From assembly GCA_022801435.1 (NCBI GenBank), contig JAAWSG010000001.1, positions 1 to 64,000 on the forward strand: 64,000 nucleotides of DNA. Reading direction: 5' to 3'. The notes under the pieces were generated by a model, which saw only the letters and a program-made list of their open reading frames with translations, searched no databases and was not told the origin of the DNA. Both the position numbers and the translations under genes were made by a program. Of the stretch, positions 7,843 through 16,965 are shown in pieces; the first letter of the stretch is position 1, and every line of letters begins with the position of its first letter. The DNA comes from Lawsonibacter sp. (lineage in GTDB: Bacteria; Bacillota; Clostridia; Oscillospirales; Oscillospiraceae).

Positions 7843-9693
7843 ATGACAAAAAAAGAGGAAGCCCTGTTTCAGGCCCGGCTGGCCCGGCACATGGACGAGC
7901 TGCGCTGGCTGTATATGGAGCTGTATGGAAATGACGCCATGTTCGCCGAGCTGTGCGAGAATCTGCGCCGCTTCGCGGAGGAACGCTCCGCCGCCCTGAG
8001 AAAACGGGACGCGGAGCGGGAGGCCGACCCCGGGTGGTATCGCTCCAACGGCCTGGTGGGCATGATGCTGTACATTGACAACTTTGCCGGCGATCTGAAC
8101 GGGGTGCGGAAAAAGCTGCCCTACCTCCGCCAGACCGGGGCGAACATGCTCCACCTGATGCCCTTCCTGGACACCGTGCCCGGGCGCAGCGACGGGGGCT
8201 ACGCGGTGGCCAATTTCCGGGCCGTCCGCCCCGAGCTGGGGACCATGGAGGACCTGGAGAAGCTGGCCGCCGCCTGCCACAAGCAGGGAATCAATCTGTG
8301 CATGGACTTTGTGATGAACCACACCAGCCAGGACCACGAGTGGGCGGAGCGGGCCAGGCAGGGGGAGGGGGAGTACATGAGCCGGTACTTCTTCTTTAAC
8401 AGCTGGGACATCCCGGCGGAGTACGAAAAAACGGTCCCCCAGGTGTTCCCCACCACCGCGCCGGGGAATTTCACCTGGCTGGAGGACTGCGGGCACTTTG
8501 TGATGACCTCCTTCTACCCCTACCAGTGGGACCTGAACTACCGCAACCCCCGGGTGTTCAACGAGATGATGTACAACTTCCTCTTCCTGGCCAACCGGGG
8601 GATGGACATGATCCGCATTGACGCCGTGCCCTACATCTGGAAGGAGCTGGGGACCGACTGCCGCAACCGGCCCCAGGTCCACACCATTGTCCGGATGATG
8701 CGGATGATCGGGGAGATTGTCTGCCCCTCGGTGATCCTGCTGGGGGAGGTGGTCATGGAGCCGGTGAAGGTGGTCCCCTACTTCGGGACGGTGGAGAAGC
8801 CAGAGTGCCACCTGCTCTACAACGTGACCACCATGTGTACCACCTGGCACACCGTGGCGACACAGGACACCCGTCTGCTGAGGCGGCAGCTGGATATGGT
8901 CAGCGCTCTGCCCAAGGAGTACGTGTTCCTCAACTACCTGCGCTGTCATGACGACATCGGCTGGGGGCTGGACTACCGCTGGCTGAGGGAGAACTTCGGC
9001 ACTGATGAGGTGGCCCACAAGAAGTACCTCAGCGCCTGGTTCCAGGGCCATTGGGAGGGCAGCGTCAGCCGGGGGGAGCTCTATAACGACGACCCGGCCA
9101 GCGGAGACGCCCGCCAGTGCGGCACCACCGCCAGCCTGTGCGGCATTGAGAAGGCGGGCTTCGAGGGGGACCCGGCGGCCATGGAGCGGGCGATCCGGTT
9201 TGACCTGACCCTTCACGCCATGATGTTTATGCAGACCGGCCTGCCCCTGCTGTACAGCGGGGACGAGCTGGCTCAGGTCAACGACTACAGCTATAAGGAC
9301 GACCCCCAGAAGGCGGAGGACAGCCGCTACCTCCACCGGGGAAAATTCCGGTGGGACCTGGCGGACCACGCCCAGGACCCGAGCACCCCGGAGGGACAGG
9401 TGTTCTGCGGGCTGCGCGCGCTGGGGGAGCTGCGCAGGACCAATCCCGCCTTCGGGGCCGGGGCGGACGTGCGGACCCTGGACACCGGGGACACCGGCGT
9501 GCTGGCCATCGGGCGCCGCTTTGAGGGGCAGAAAATCATCGGCGTGTTCAACTTCACCCCTCTGGACAAGGAGTTGACGTTCCCCCACGAGCCCGGGACG
9601 TTCAGCGACCTGATCACCGGGGACCGCTGTGAGCTCCAGGCGCTGGCTCTGCCCGCCTATGGCTTCCGCTATCTGGCCCGGTCCGAGCGCTGA
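7843..9693 (+). CDS. Amylosucrase-like alpha-glucan enzyme (GH13, subfamily 4 type)
   Basis: A 616-residue cytoplasmic GH13 protein. Amylosucrases transfer glucose from sucrose to alpha-1,4-glucan; close relatives hydrolyse or phosphorolyse sucrose. The order of blocks fits: a helical N-terminal domain (1-75), DFVMNHTS (about 162-169), the nucleophile in MIRIDAVPYIWK (Asp260), the acid/base in LLGEVV (Glu302) and RCHDDIGW (His369-Asp370). The segment APGNFTW plus YQWDLNY is typical of this subfamily. A GGGAGG ribosome site precedes the ATG and there is no signal peptide. Actual specificity (polymerase, hydrolase or transglucosidase) cannot be read from sequence. Confidence 0.82.
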   Translation: MTKKEEALFQARLARHMDELRWLYMELYGNDAMFAELCENLRRFAEERSAALRKRDAEREADPGWYRSNGLVGMMLYIDNFAGDLNGVRKKLPYLRQTGANMLHLMPFLDTVPGRSDGGYAVANFRAVRPELGTMEDLEKLAAACHKQGINLCMDFVMNHTSQDHEWAERARQGEGEYMSRYFFFNSWDIPAEYEKTVPQVFPTTAPGNFTWLEDCGHFVMTSFYPYQWDLNYRNPRVFNEMMYNFLFLANRGMDMIRIDAVPYIWKELGTDCRNRPQVHTIVRMMRMIGEIVCPSVILLGEVVMEPVKVVPYFGTVEKPECHLLYNVTTMCTTWHTVATQDTRLLRRQLDMVSALPKEYVFLNYLRCHDDIGWGLDYRWLRENFGTDEVAHKKYLSAWFQGHWEGSVSRGELYNDDPASGDARQCGTTASLCGIEKAGFEGDPAAMERAIRFDLTLHAMMFMQTGLPLLYSGDELAQVNDYSYKDDPQKAEDSRYLHRGKFRWDLADHAQDPSTPEGQVFCGLRALGELRRTNPAFGAGADVRTLDTGDTGVLAIGRRFEGQKIIGVFNFTPLDKELTFPHEPGTFSDLITGDRCELQALALPAYGFRYLARSER

Positions 9694-9718
9694 CAGGCCC
9701 AGACAGAGGGGTGATGGG

Positions 9719-10624
9719 ATGGAATTGAAACAGCTGCGCTCCTTTGCGGCGGTGGTCAAATGGGGGAGCTTTACCAGGGCGGCGGAGGTGCTCTACCTCT
9801 CCCAGCCCACCATCAGCGCCCACATCCGCCAGCTGGAGGAGGAGCTGCACACCAAATTGATCCTCCGCACCACGAAAAACCTGACGGTCACCCCCAAGGG
9901 CAAGGAGATCTATCAGTACGCGGGGAACATTCTGGAGCTGCACGAGCGGATGGTCCGCTGCTGCGCCGGGGAGGACACCCGGACCATCCGCCTGGGGGCC
10001 TCCACCATCCCCGCCGCCTACCTTCTGCCCGAGCTCCTGCCCGCCTACCGGGCCCGGTGTCCCGAGGTGCAGGTGGCGGTGCGGCAGAGCGACAGCCTGG
10101 AGGTCATCAGCGGCCTGCGGGACGGGATGCTGGACGCGGGTATGGCCGGGATGCCCGCCCAGGAGGAGCATCTGGTCTCGGTCCCCTTCTACCAGGACCG
10201 GATGGTGCTGATTACCCCGGTGAACGAGCACTTCCTCGCCCTGCGCCGGGAGGCGTCCCCGTCCATGGAGCGGCTGACAGACTCCCCCTTCATCCTGCGG
10301 GAGGAGGGCAGCGGGAGCAGATGGCGGGGGGACCGCCTGCTGGAGCAGCTGGGGGTCCAGGAGCAGTCCCTCCACGTGGCGGCCCGGGCCAGCGACCAGG
10401 AGACCATCAAAAATCTGGTGGCCTGCGGGCTGGGGGTCTCCATCCTCTCGGAGAAGGCGGCCCAGCCTCTGATTGAGGCGGGGCGGGTCCTGGGCTTCAC
10501 CTTCCCCGGCGTGGACAGCCAGCGGGCGCTCTATCTGATCTATCAGCGGGAACCCCAGCCCAAGCAGCACATCCGAAAATTCCTCCGCTTCGCCAAGGAG
10601 TTCTACCACGCGGACCCGGGATGA
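9719..10624 (+). CDS. LysR-family transcriptional regulator
   Basis: A 301-residue protein with an N-terminal winged helix (residues 1-60; recognition region AAEVLYLSQPTISAHIRQLE) and a LysR-type effector-binding domain from about 90 onward (TIRLGASTIPAAYLLPELLP). The start at 9719 gives the usual MELKQLRSF-type beginning. It lies 25 bases downstream of the amylosucrase-like gene and about 250 bases upstream of the ABC transporter operon, all in the same direction, so either could be its target. The co-inducer is unknown. The protein most resembles the CysL/CbbR side of the family in general layout, which is not diagnostic. Confidence 0.92.
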   Translation: MELKQLRSFAAVVKWGSFTRAAEVLYLSQPTISAHIRQLEEELHTKLILRTTKNLTVTPKGKEIYQYAGNILELHERMVRCCAGEDTRTIRLGASTIPAAYLLPELLPAYRARCPEVQVAVRQSDSLEVISGLRDGMLDAGMAGMPAQEEHLVSVPFYQDRMVLITPVNEHFLALRREASPSMERLTDSPFILREEGSGSRWRGDRLLEQLGVQEQSLHVAARASDQETIKNLVACGLGVSILSEKAAQPLIEAGRVLGFTFPGVDSQRALYLIYQREPQPKQHIRKFLRFAKEFYHADPG

Positions 10625-10740
10625 CCGGGGCCGCGCTTTTTTTGCCGTTTTTGCGGCGGCGCTCCCCCGTCCGGATTGTATTTTTGGATAAATCAGGCGC
10701 ATCTATCGGAAGATCGGATGAACGGAAGGCCGGGATGGGG

Positions 10741-10769
10741 TTTACAGGAAAAATAAACTGTGTTATACT
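10741..10769 (+). promoter_or_regulatory. Predicted promoter of the NitT/TauT-type transporter operon
   Basis: TTTACA and TATACT separated by 17 bases. A leader of about 100 bases follows before the permease start; no known riboswitch pattern was recognised in it. Confidence 0.6.
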
Positions 10770-10875
10770 CGCTCCGCTGTGGAATTTATACATATTTCGG
10801 AAAGAATCCCCCGATTTCGCCCCTATCTATAGGTATATTGACAATTTCAATTACAAAAAGTTGGAGAGGTGCGCA

Positions 10876-11949
10876 ATGCCGAATGACGTTCAACCCAGGC
10901 GGGAAGACCAGTCCGGGACGGTTCAGCTGGAAAACCTGACCCGCCGGCAGCTCAAGGACCTGGAGGAAAAGGAGAAGACCCCGCTGGAGAAGGCGGTGGA
11001 GCTGCTCATCATGGTCCTGCCGCTGGCGTGCGGCGGGGCGGCGCTGGCGGAGTATTGGCTGGTCCCCAACAACACCGCCAACAAAAACCCCATGAGCTAC
11101 GTGATGGTGCTGCTCTTTTTCATGCTGGCCTACGCCTGCTGGGGCTGCTACGCGGCGGTGCGCAGGCGGCAGGGGGACAAGAACAGCTATGAGAAGGTGC
11201 GCTACCGGGCCCCGCTGTTCTCCGGGCTGTTCCTGCTGCTGCTGGTCTACGACGTGCTGACCCTGAAGACCGGCATCCTGACCCAGCCCTTTGTGCCCTG
11301 CATGAATCTGATCATCAACGCCTTCCTGACGGAATATAAAATGCTCTTCAGCTGCACGGTGAACACCCTGAAGCTGCTCTTCCTGGGGTACAGCTCCGGG
11401 GTGGCGCTGGGGCTGGTCACGGGGATCGCCTGCGGATACTCCAAAAAAATCCGCTACTGGGTGGACCCGGTCATCAAGTTCCTGGGACCTATCCCCACCA
11501 CCACCTGGATTCCTATCACCATGGTCATCGCCTCCTCCCTCTTCGCCGGGGCGGTGTTTATCATTGCTCTGGGCTCCTGGTTCGCGGTGACGGTGGCCTC
11601 CCTCACCGGCATCTCCAATGTGGACAAGGACTTCTTTGAGGCCGCCAGGACCCTGGGCGCCAGCAAGCGGCAGCTGGTCTTCCGGGTGGCCATCCCCTAC
11701 GCCATGCCCTCCATCCTCCAGGGCTGCACTCAGGCCATGAGCTCCGCCTGCGTGGCCATCATCATCGCGGAGATGCTGGGGGTCAAGTCGGGCCTGGGCT
11801 GGTACATGACCTGGCAGACGGGCTGGGCCAGCTATGACAAGATGTTTGCGGCGCTGTTTGTCATCTGCTTCATTTTCACCATGGTCACCAAGGCTCTGGA
11901 GGCGGTGAAGCGCCATGTGCTGCGCTGGCAGAACGGAGTTGAAAAGTAA
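10876..11949 (+). CDS. ABC transporter permease, SsuC/TauC/NitT family, N-terminally extended
   Basis: A 357-residue inner-membrane subunit. The last 230 residues form the usual BPD permease with six membrane segments and an EAA-type loop (DFFEAARTLGASKRQLVFRV, about 253-272), which contacts the ATPase. The first ~125 residues are extra relative to the usual ~250-residue SsuC: a charged N-terminus, then three hydrophobic stretches (about 43-65, 75-95 and 112-130). The start at 10876 is preceded by GGAGAGGTGCGCA. The gene overlaps the ATPase gene by one base. The substrate is not evident: sulfonate, taurine, a pyrimidine precursor or another small anion are options. Confidence 0.9.
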   Translation: MPNDVQPRREDQSGTVQLENLTRRQLKDLEEKEKTPLEKAVELLIMVLPLACGGAALAEYWLVPNNTANKNPMSYVMVLLFFMLAYACWGCYAAVRRRQGDKNSYEKVRYRAPLFSGLFLLLLVYDVLTLKTGILTQPFVPCMNLIINAFLTEYKMLFSCTVNTLKLLFLGYSSGVALGLVTGIACGYSKKIRYWVDPVIKFLGPIPTTTWIPITMVIASSLFAGAVFIIALGSWFAVTVASLTGISNVDKDFFEAARTLGASKRQLVFRVAIPYAMPSILQGCTQAMSSACVAIIIAEMLGVKSGLGWYMTWQTGWASYDKMFAALFVICFIFTMVTKALEAVKRHVLRWQNGVEK

Positions 11950-12725
11950 TGGCAGAGAAAAAGGTCGTCCTGGAGCTGGAGCATGTCAGCAAGAGCTTCG
12001 CCAAGGTGGAGAGCGATGATGTCACCAACGCCCTGCACGACATCACCGTCACCATGGAGAGCGGGGAGTTCATCTCTCTGGTGGGTCCCTCGGGGTGCGG
12101 AAAGTCCACCATCCTGCGCCTGGTGGCCGGGCTCATCCACCCCACCCTGGGGAAGGTGACGGTCAACGGCAGGGAGATCGACGGTCCCTCGCCGGAGCGT
12201 GGCATGGTCTTTCAGAAGCCCACCCTCTTCCCCTGGCTCACGGTGGAAAAAAACATCGCCTTCAGCCTGGAGATGCAGGGCACGCTGCGGGGCAATGAGG
12301 AGAAGGTCCGGCGGATGCTGCACGTCATCGGCCTGGAGAACTTCAAGGACGACTACCCCGCCCAGCTGTCCGGCGGCATGGCCCAGCGGGTGGCCCTGGT
12401 CCGCTCCCTCATCAACCAGCCCGAGATCCTCCTGCTGGACGAGCCTCTGGGCGCGCTGGACGCCTTCACCCGGATGAACATGCAGGACGAGATCCTGAAC
12501 ATCTGGTCCCACCGCCGGCAGCTGGCCCTGATGGTCACCCACGACGTGGACGAGGCCATCTATATGGGAACCCGCATTCTGGTGATGGACGCCGCTCCCG
12601 GGCGCATTTTGGCCGATATCAAAATTGATGAGGGGTTCCCCCGGGACCGCTCCTCCGCCAGCTTTGTGGCCTACCGCAACGACATCCTCCACCGGCTGCA
12701 TTTTGGCAAAAAGCAGGAGACCTGA
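11949..12725 (+). CDS. ABC transporter ATP-binding protein, SsuB/TauB/NitT family
   Basis: A 258-residue ATPase that energises the adjacent permease. It shows the Walker A GPSGCGKST (about 46-54), the Q-loop in MVFQKPTLFPWLTV (about 88-101, the PWLTV pattern typical of NitT/TauT ATPases), the signature LSGGMAQR (about 140-147), Walker B LLLLDEPLGALD (about 159-170) and the H-loop THDVDEA. Its start overlaps the permease stop (TAATGG) and the binding-protein gene follows after 82 bases, giving a complete three-part importer. Confidence 0.95.
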   Translation: MAEKKVVLELEHVSKSFAKVESDDVTNALHDITVTMESGEFISLVGPSGCGKSTILRLVAGLIHPTLGKVTVNGREIDGPSPERGMVFQKPTLFPWLTVEKNIAFSLEMQGTLRGNEEKVRRMLHVIGLENFKDDYPAQLSGGMAQRVALVRSLINQPEILLLDEPLGALDAFTRMNMQDEILNIWSHRRQLALMVTHDVDEAIYMGTRILVMDAAPGRILADIKIDEGFPRDRSSASFVAYRNDILHRLHFGKKQET

Positions 12726-12807
12726 TTTGTAGAGCTGTTTTACAGCTTTATAAATACCTCCTCCTCCGGGAGGGGGGAAACCAGAATTTTTATGAGGTGA
12801 AAGAAAG

Positions 12808-14025
12808 ATGAAATTCAAACGAAGCCTTACCCTGGCCCTGTCGGCAGCTCTGGCGCTGTCTCTGTGCGCGTGCGGCGGCGGCCAGCCCGGCGGGAGTCAG
12901 TCCACCCCCGCCGGCAGCACGCCCCAGAGCCCCGACCCTGGCCTGAAGGTGACCATGGGCCAGGACGTGGACGTGGAGGTCAACCAGGACAACGCCACCG
13001 AGCACCTGAACTCCTATGAGGCGTCCACCACCGGCAAGTGGGAGGCCATGTTCGTCCCCATCGAGATGGAGGGCCGGGCCATTGACATGGCCAACTTCGA
13101 CCTGACCCCCACTGCCGAGGAGCTGGAGGCCATGAAGAGCGAGCCCGCCTACGGCCAGAAGGTGCTGTACTACATGTCGGACGGCTGCACCTCCGGTCCT
13201 GTGGTCGCGGACCACCTGGGCTACTACACCGAGGCCGGCCTGGAGGCGGAGGGCGTGAAGGGGACCTCCTACACCGAGGCCCTGGGCACCAGCCAGGCCA
13301 CCGTTGCCGTGGGGCACATCGCCACCATGCTGGTCCCCATCACCAACGGGGTTGACCTGACCTTTGTGGGGGGCGCCCACATCGGCTGCAAGTCCATCTA
13401 TGTCCTGGCGGACAGCGACTACAACACCACCGCCGACCTGAAGGGAACCACCGTCTCGGTCCCCAACGGCATCGGCAAGTCGGACTACAACATCACCTGC
13501 CTGCTGCTGGACGCGGACGGCATCAACCCCCAGAACGATGTGACCCTGACCCCCGTCTCCGCCGACGCCTGCGTGGCCGCCATGGAGCGGGGGGAGATCT
13601 CCGGCGCGCTGCTCAGCGATACCTACGCCTACGGTATGGTCAAGGACGGCAAGCTCAAGTGCATCCGCTCCCTGCTGGATGAGGACTTCGCCGGTCAGAA
13701 CTGCTGTGTCATCGCCATGAACCGCACCTTCACCCAGGAAAACCCCGTCATCTCCAAAAAAATCGTGCAGGCCGTGCAGAAGGCCCACAGCTATATGCGG
13801 GACAACTCGGAGGAGGCCACCAAGCTGCTGCTGGAGCAGGGCTGGAACGGCGGCGACTATGAGATGAACGTCATGCTGAACAACTCCCTGCAGTTCGGCC
13901 TGGCCCAGGACTTCACCCAGACCACCCTGACCGATGTGGTGGGCCGCTATATCCGGCTGGGCCTCATCACCTCCATGGACAACGTGGACGAGGTGATGGA
14001 GCTGGCCTGGAACCCGGTGCTGTAA
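12808..14025 (+). CDS. NitT/TauT-type ABC substrate-binding lipoprotein
   Basis: A 405-residue extracellular lipoprotein. A signal peptide ends in a lipobox-like LCAC with the lipidated cysteine at about 22, followed by a Gly/Ser/Pro-rich linker. A ~60-residue acidic region with no recognised motif (about 48-110) precedes the NMT1/THI5-like binding fold (from KVLYYMSDGCTSGPV, about 115). Family members usually go straight from linker to fold at about 320-340 residues in total. It is the last gene of the permease-ATPase-binding-protein operon and is preceded by a small stem-loop (12733-12747) that might adjust expression. The ligand is unknown. Confidence 0.88.
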   Translation: MKFKRSLTLALSAALALSLCACGGGQPGGSQSTPAGSTPQSPDPGLKVTMGQDVDVEVNQDNATEHLNSYEASTTGKWEAMFVPIEMEGRAIDMANFDLTPTAEELEAMKSEPAYGQKVLYYMSDGCTSGPVVADHLGYYTEAGLEAEGVKGTSYTEALGTSQATVAVGHIATMLVPITNGVDLTFVGGAHIGCKSIYVLADSDYNTTADLKGTTVSVPNGIGKSDYNITCLLLDADGINPQNDVTLTPVSADACVAAMERGEISGALLSDTYAYGMVKDGKLKCIRSLLDEDFAGQNCCVIAMNRTFTQENPVISKKIVQAVQKAHSYMRDNSEEATKLLLEQGWNGGDYEMNVMLNNSLQFGLAQDFTQTTLTDVVGRYIRLGLITSMDNVDEVMELAWNPVL

Positions 14026-14049
14026 GCCCGCCCCATGCAGCCCTCTCCC

Positions 14050-14084
14050 GGGCCGCTCTGCCTGCGTGCGGAGCGGCCCTTTCG
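14050..14084 (+). terminator. Terminator of the NitT/TauT-type operon
   Basis: A 9-base perfect repeat GGGCCGCTC with a 12-base loop, followed only by TTTC. It lies 25 bases past the binding-protein stop. Confidence 0.6.
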
Positions 14085-14165
14085 CGTATCCGCTGTGCTC
14101 CCGCTTTTCTCCTGCCCCGCAGCACCGGACAGGAAAATTCCGGCCCGTTTGTAACTATTCTGTAG

Positions 14166-14194
14166 TTGTATGCGAGAAACAACCATGCTATAAT
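14166..14194 (+). promoter_or_regulatory. Predicted promoter of the VanW gene
   Basis: TTGTAT and TATAAT separated by 17 bases, about 92 bases upstream of the VanW start codon. Confidence 0.6.
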
Positions 14195-14285
14195 ATGCTG
14201 TTGCTAGATCATGCGCTGGCTTTCCTGCGCGCTGCGGGAGGCCAGATTATCATCCGGTGAGGACCGGACAGGAGGACGAGGCAGC

Positions 14286-16190
14286 ATGGATGGACAGCGA
14301 GTTGCAAAACATGAAGGGGGCAGCAGGCTCCCGTGGATCATCGGAGGCTGCGCGGCGGGGGCACTGGCCGCGGCGTACATAGGACTGTGCGTCTGGGCGG
14401 GGGGCCGGGATACCATTCTGCCCAACGTGTCGGTGGCCGGGGTGGATGTATCCAATCTGACCGTGGAGCAGGCCCGGCAGGCGGTGGACGACACGGTGAG
14501 CCAGCGGAGCGGGGACATCTCCCTGACTCTGAGCTATGAGGATGTGAGCCACACCTTTACCGCCGCCGACCTGGAGGTGGACACCGCTCAAAGCGTCCAG
14601 GACGCCTGGCAGGTGGGGCGGGAGAGCTTTCTGACCGGCGGTCCGGTCCTGCTGTCCCACATGATGGGCGGCTCCAGCGAGATCCCCATGGCCCTCCCGG
14701 AGGGGGAGCGCGGCCTGGACGGGGTGCTGTCCCAGATGGAGCGGGAGGTGGCGGCCGGCTCGGAGCACGCCGCCTACGAGCTGGAGGAGGACCAGCTGGT
14801 GATGACCAAGGGGGTCCCCGCCCTTACGGTGGACTGGGAGCAGGTGCGCTGGGACACGGAGGCGGCCCTCCAGCACGCCTTCGCCCGCCGGTTCAGCGGA
14901 GAGGTGAGCGAGGTGAGCAGCACCGTCCCCCTCACCGCCAGCCAGAGCGAGACCCAGGAGCCCGACTTTGACGCCATCCACCAGGCCCTCTATACCGAGC
15001 CCAGGGACGCGCAGCTGGACCTGGAGACCATGACGGTCAGCGACCACCAGGAGGGGCTGGACTTCGATGTGGAGGCCCTGCGGACCGCCTACCAGAGCGC
15101 CAAGGGGGGGGAGACCTTCTCCATCCCCGTGACCCGGACCCAGCCCAAGGTGACCCGGGAGAGCCTGGAGAGCCAGATGTTCCAGGACCTGCTGGGGGAG
15201 GGGACCACCCGGGTATCCGGCTCGGCCAACCGCAAGCACAACGTGAAGCTGTCCGCCGAGGCCTGCAACAACATCATCCTCCTCCCCGGGGAGGAGTTCT
15301 CCTACAACAATACCACCGGCAGCCGCTCCGCCGACAAGGGGTACAAGGACGCCCCCATCTATCAGGCGGGCCAGTCGGTGGACGACATCGGCGGCGGCAT
15401 CTGTCAGACCTCCTCCACCATCTATTACGCCGTCCTCCACACCAACCTGGAGGTGGTGGAGCGCCACTGCCACCAGTTCAACACCGGCTACGTGACCGAG
15501 GGCATGGACGCCACCGTCTTCTACGGCAGTCTGGACTTCCGCTTCAAGAACAGCACCGACTACCCCGTCAAGATCGTCACCAACAGCTACGACTCCAACG
15601 GGAACCGCTACCTCAACGTGAAGATCTACGGCACCAACCCGGAGGGGGTCTACGCCGTGCCCAAGAGCAGCACCTTCGACCGGGTGGCCCCCACCGTGTC
15701 CTATGTAGCCGACCCCGGCGTGCCCCAGGGTTCTCTGGTCAAGGACGCGAAGCAGAACCCCTACACGGGCATCAGCGCCCACACCTACCGCTATGTCTAC
15801 GACAAGGACGGCAACCAGATCGACAAGCAGGACATGGGGGGCAGCCGGTACAAGATGCGCCCCACCACCTACCGCTACAACCCCGCCGACGGGGACCCCT
15901 CCACCTGGGTGAACGGCAAGCCCGGCGGCACGGCCCCTGTGGACCCGGGGACTACTACCCCAGAGCAGCCCGTGGACCCGGGGACCACCACGCCCGAGCA
16001 GCCTGTGGACCCGGGGACCGCCGCGCCCGAGCAGCCCGTGGACCCGGGGACCGCCCAGCCGGAGCAGCCCGTGGACCCGGGGACCGCCGCGCCGGAGCAG
16101 CCTGTCGACCCCGGAGCTTCCACCCCGGAACAGCCCACTGACACCGACCTGGACATCCTGACCCCGCCGGGGGACGGAACTGAGGGCTGA
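14286..16190 (+). CDS. VanW-family cell-wall protein with C-terminal tandem repeats
   Basis: A 634-residue surface-anchored protein. A short cytoplasmic tail and one transmembrane helix (about 16-38) lead into a YoaR-like putative peptidoglycan-binding region (about 45-220), then the VanW domain (about 320-450, with DDIGGGICQTSSTIYYAVL and RHCHQFNTGY), a G5-like region (about 455-550) and a Pro/Gly/Thr-rich tail. The tail holds six 11-residue units of the form VDPGTxxPEQP. VanW occurs in vancomycin-resistance clusters but is common in Clostridia as a cell-envelope protein of unknown activity. The start at 14286 follows AGGAGG; longer alternatives would have no site. No van genes are nearby, so a resistance role is not supported. 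Confidence 0.9.
   Translation: MDGQRVAKHEGGSRLPWIIGGCAAGALAAAYIGLCVWAGGRDTILPNVSVAGVDVSNLTVEQARQAVDDTVSQRSGDISLTLSYEDVSHTFTAADLEVDTAQSVQDAWQVGRESFLTGGPVLLSHMMGGSSEIPMALPEGERGLDGVLSQMEREVAAGSEHAAYELEEDQLVMTKGVPALTVDWEQVRWDTEAALQHAFARRFSGEVSEVSSTVPLTASQSETQEPDFDAIHQALYTEPRDAQLDLETMTVSDHQEGLDFDVEALRTAYQSAKGGETFSIPVTRTQPKVTRESLESQMFQDLLGEGTTRVSGSANRKHNVKLSAEACNNIILLPGEEFSYNNTTGSRSADKGYKDAPIYQAGQSVDDIGGGICQTSSTIYYAVLHTNLEVVERHCHQFNTGYVTEGMDATVFYGSLDFRFKNSTDYPVKIVTNSYDSNGNRYLNVKIYGTNPEGVYAVPKSSTFDRVAPTVSYVADPGVPQGSLVKDAKQNPYTGISAHTYRYVYDKDGNQIDKQDMGGSRYKMRPTTYRYNPADGDPSTWVNGKPGGTAPVDPGTTTPEQPVDPGTTTPEQPVDPGTAAPEQPVDPGTAQPEQPVDPGTAAPEQPVDPGASTPEQPTDTDLDILTPPGDGTEG
15939..16136 (+). repeat. Six tandem 33-base repeats encoding VDPGTxxPEQP
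   Basis: Six in-frame 33-base units in the 3' end of the VanW gene. Units 1 and 2 encode TTT in the variable part; later ones TAA, TAQ, TAA and AST. DNA identity between units is high, so copy number may vary between strains. Confidence 0.9.
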
Positions 16191-16193
16191 GCC

Positions 16194-16886
16194 GTGGGTG
16201 AGGACAACAGCTTTCAGGGCTATAGCCAGGGGACGGTGGACTTTCTGTGGGACCTGCGGTTTCACAATGAGCGCAGCTGGTTCCAGGCCCACAAGGAAGA
16301 ATTTATTGCCCTGGTGGACACCCCCACCCGGACCCTGTCCGCCCAGCTGGCCAGGGAGATGACCGCCGCCTTCCCCAAGCTGGGGCTGGAGCCCAAGGTA
16401 AGCCGTATCTACCGGGACGCCCGCCGGCTCTTTGGGCGGGGTCCCTACAAGGACCACCTGTGGTTCTCCCTGCGCAAGCCGGGGGAGCATGATGGCTCCA
16501 TCCCCTGCTTCTGGTTCGAGGTGGCCCCCGACCGCTACGGCTACGGGATGGGCTGCTGGGATATGCCCCCTGTCACCATGGCCAAGCTCCGCGCCCGCAT
16601 CGACCGGGACCCCAAGCCGGTGGAGCGCCTGGCCCGGGCAGTGAACCGGCGGGGGGAGTTCGTTCTGGACGGCGAGCTGTACAAGCGCCCCAAGGGGGAC
16701 CCGGGGAAGCTGCTCTTTCCCTGGTACAATTGCCGACAGTTCAGCCTGAGCTGCCTGCGCAACTGTGAGGGCGTATTTTTTACCCCGGAGCTGGCCGGTC
16801 TGGTGCTGGAGGGCTGGAGATCCCTGGTCCCCGTATACCGCTGGCTGTGCTCCCTCCCCGGAGACCCCCCGCCGGAGGAGCAGTGA
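16194..16886 (+). CDS. DUF2461 family protein
   Basis: A 230-residue soluble protein. DUF2461 proteins are widespread, with unknown biochemical role. Typical features are the N-terminal TVDFLWDLRFHNERSWF (about 14-30), SRIYRDARRLFGRGPYKDHL (about 69-88) and GYGMGCWDMPP (about 114-124). It starts with GTG three bases after the VanW stop codon, with TGAGGGC as a weak ribosome site inside the VanW gene, so expression probably depends on VanW. A terminator follows. Confidence 0.88.
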   Translation: MGEDNSFQGYSQGTVDFLWDLRFHNERSWFQAHKEEFIALVDTPTRTLSAQLAREMTAAFPKLGLEPKVSRIYRDARRLFGRGPYKDHLWFSLRKPGEHDGSIPCFWFEVAPDRYGYGMGCWDMPPVTMAKLRARIDRDPKPVERLARAVNRRGEFVLDGELYKRPKGDPGKLLFPWYNCRQFSLSCLRNCEGVFFTPELAGLVLEGWRSLVPVYRWLCSLPGDPPPEEQ

Positions 16887-16900
16887 ACCACGTGATAAAA

Positions 16901-16947
16901 CCCGCCTGGCCCGGTCCTCAGCGTCCGGCGGGCGGGCTTCTTTTTTC
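16901..16947 (+). terminator. Probable terminator between the DUF2461 gene and trmB
   Basis: A GC-rich imperfect inverted repeat (CCCGCC ... GGCGGGC) followed by TTCTTTTTT. trmB begins 19 bases later, so it may act as a partial terminator or attenuator. Confidence 0.55.
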
Positions 16948-16965
16948 GAGAGGAGACTGCATAAA

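Noticed and set aside
7783..9759. Open frame of about 650 codons on the minus strand across the amylosucrase-like gene
   Set aside because: Antisense shadow; the plus-strand protein has complete catalytic motifs.
10770..10875. Riboswitch in the leader of the NitT/TauT-type operon
   Set aside because: No conserved TPP or other aptamer pattern could be recognised; AT-rich leader only.
15939..16136. Regular repeats as a CRISPR array
   Set aside because: Units are contiguous, in frame and lack spacers; they encode a protein repeat.
14286..16190. Vancomycin-resistance determinant
   Set aside because: VanW alone, without vanHAX or vanRS, is common in Clostridia and does not indicate resistance.
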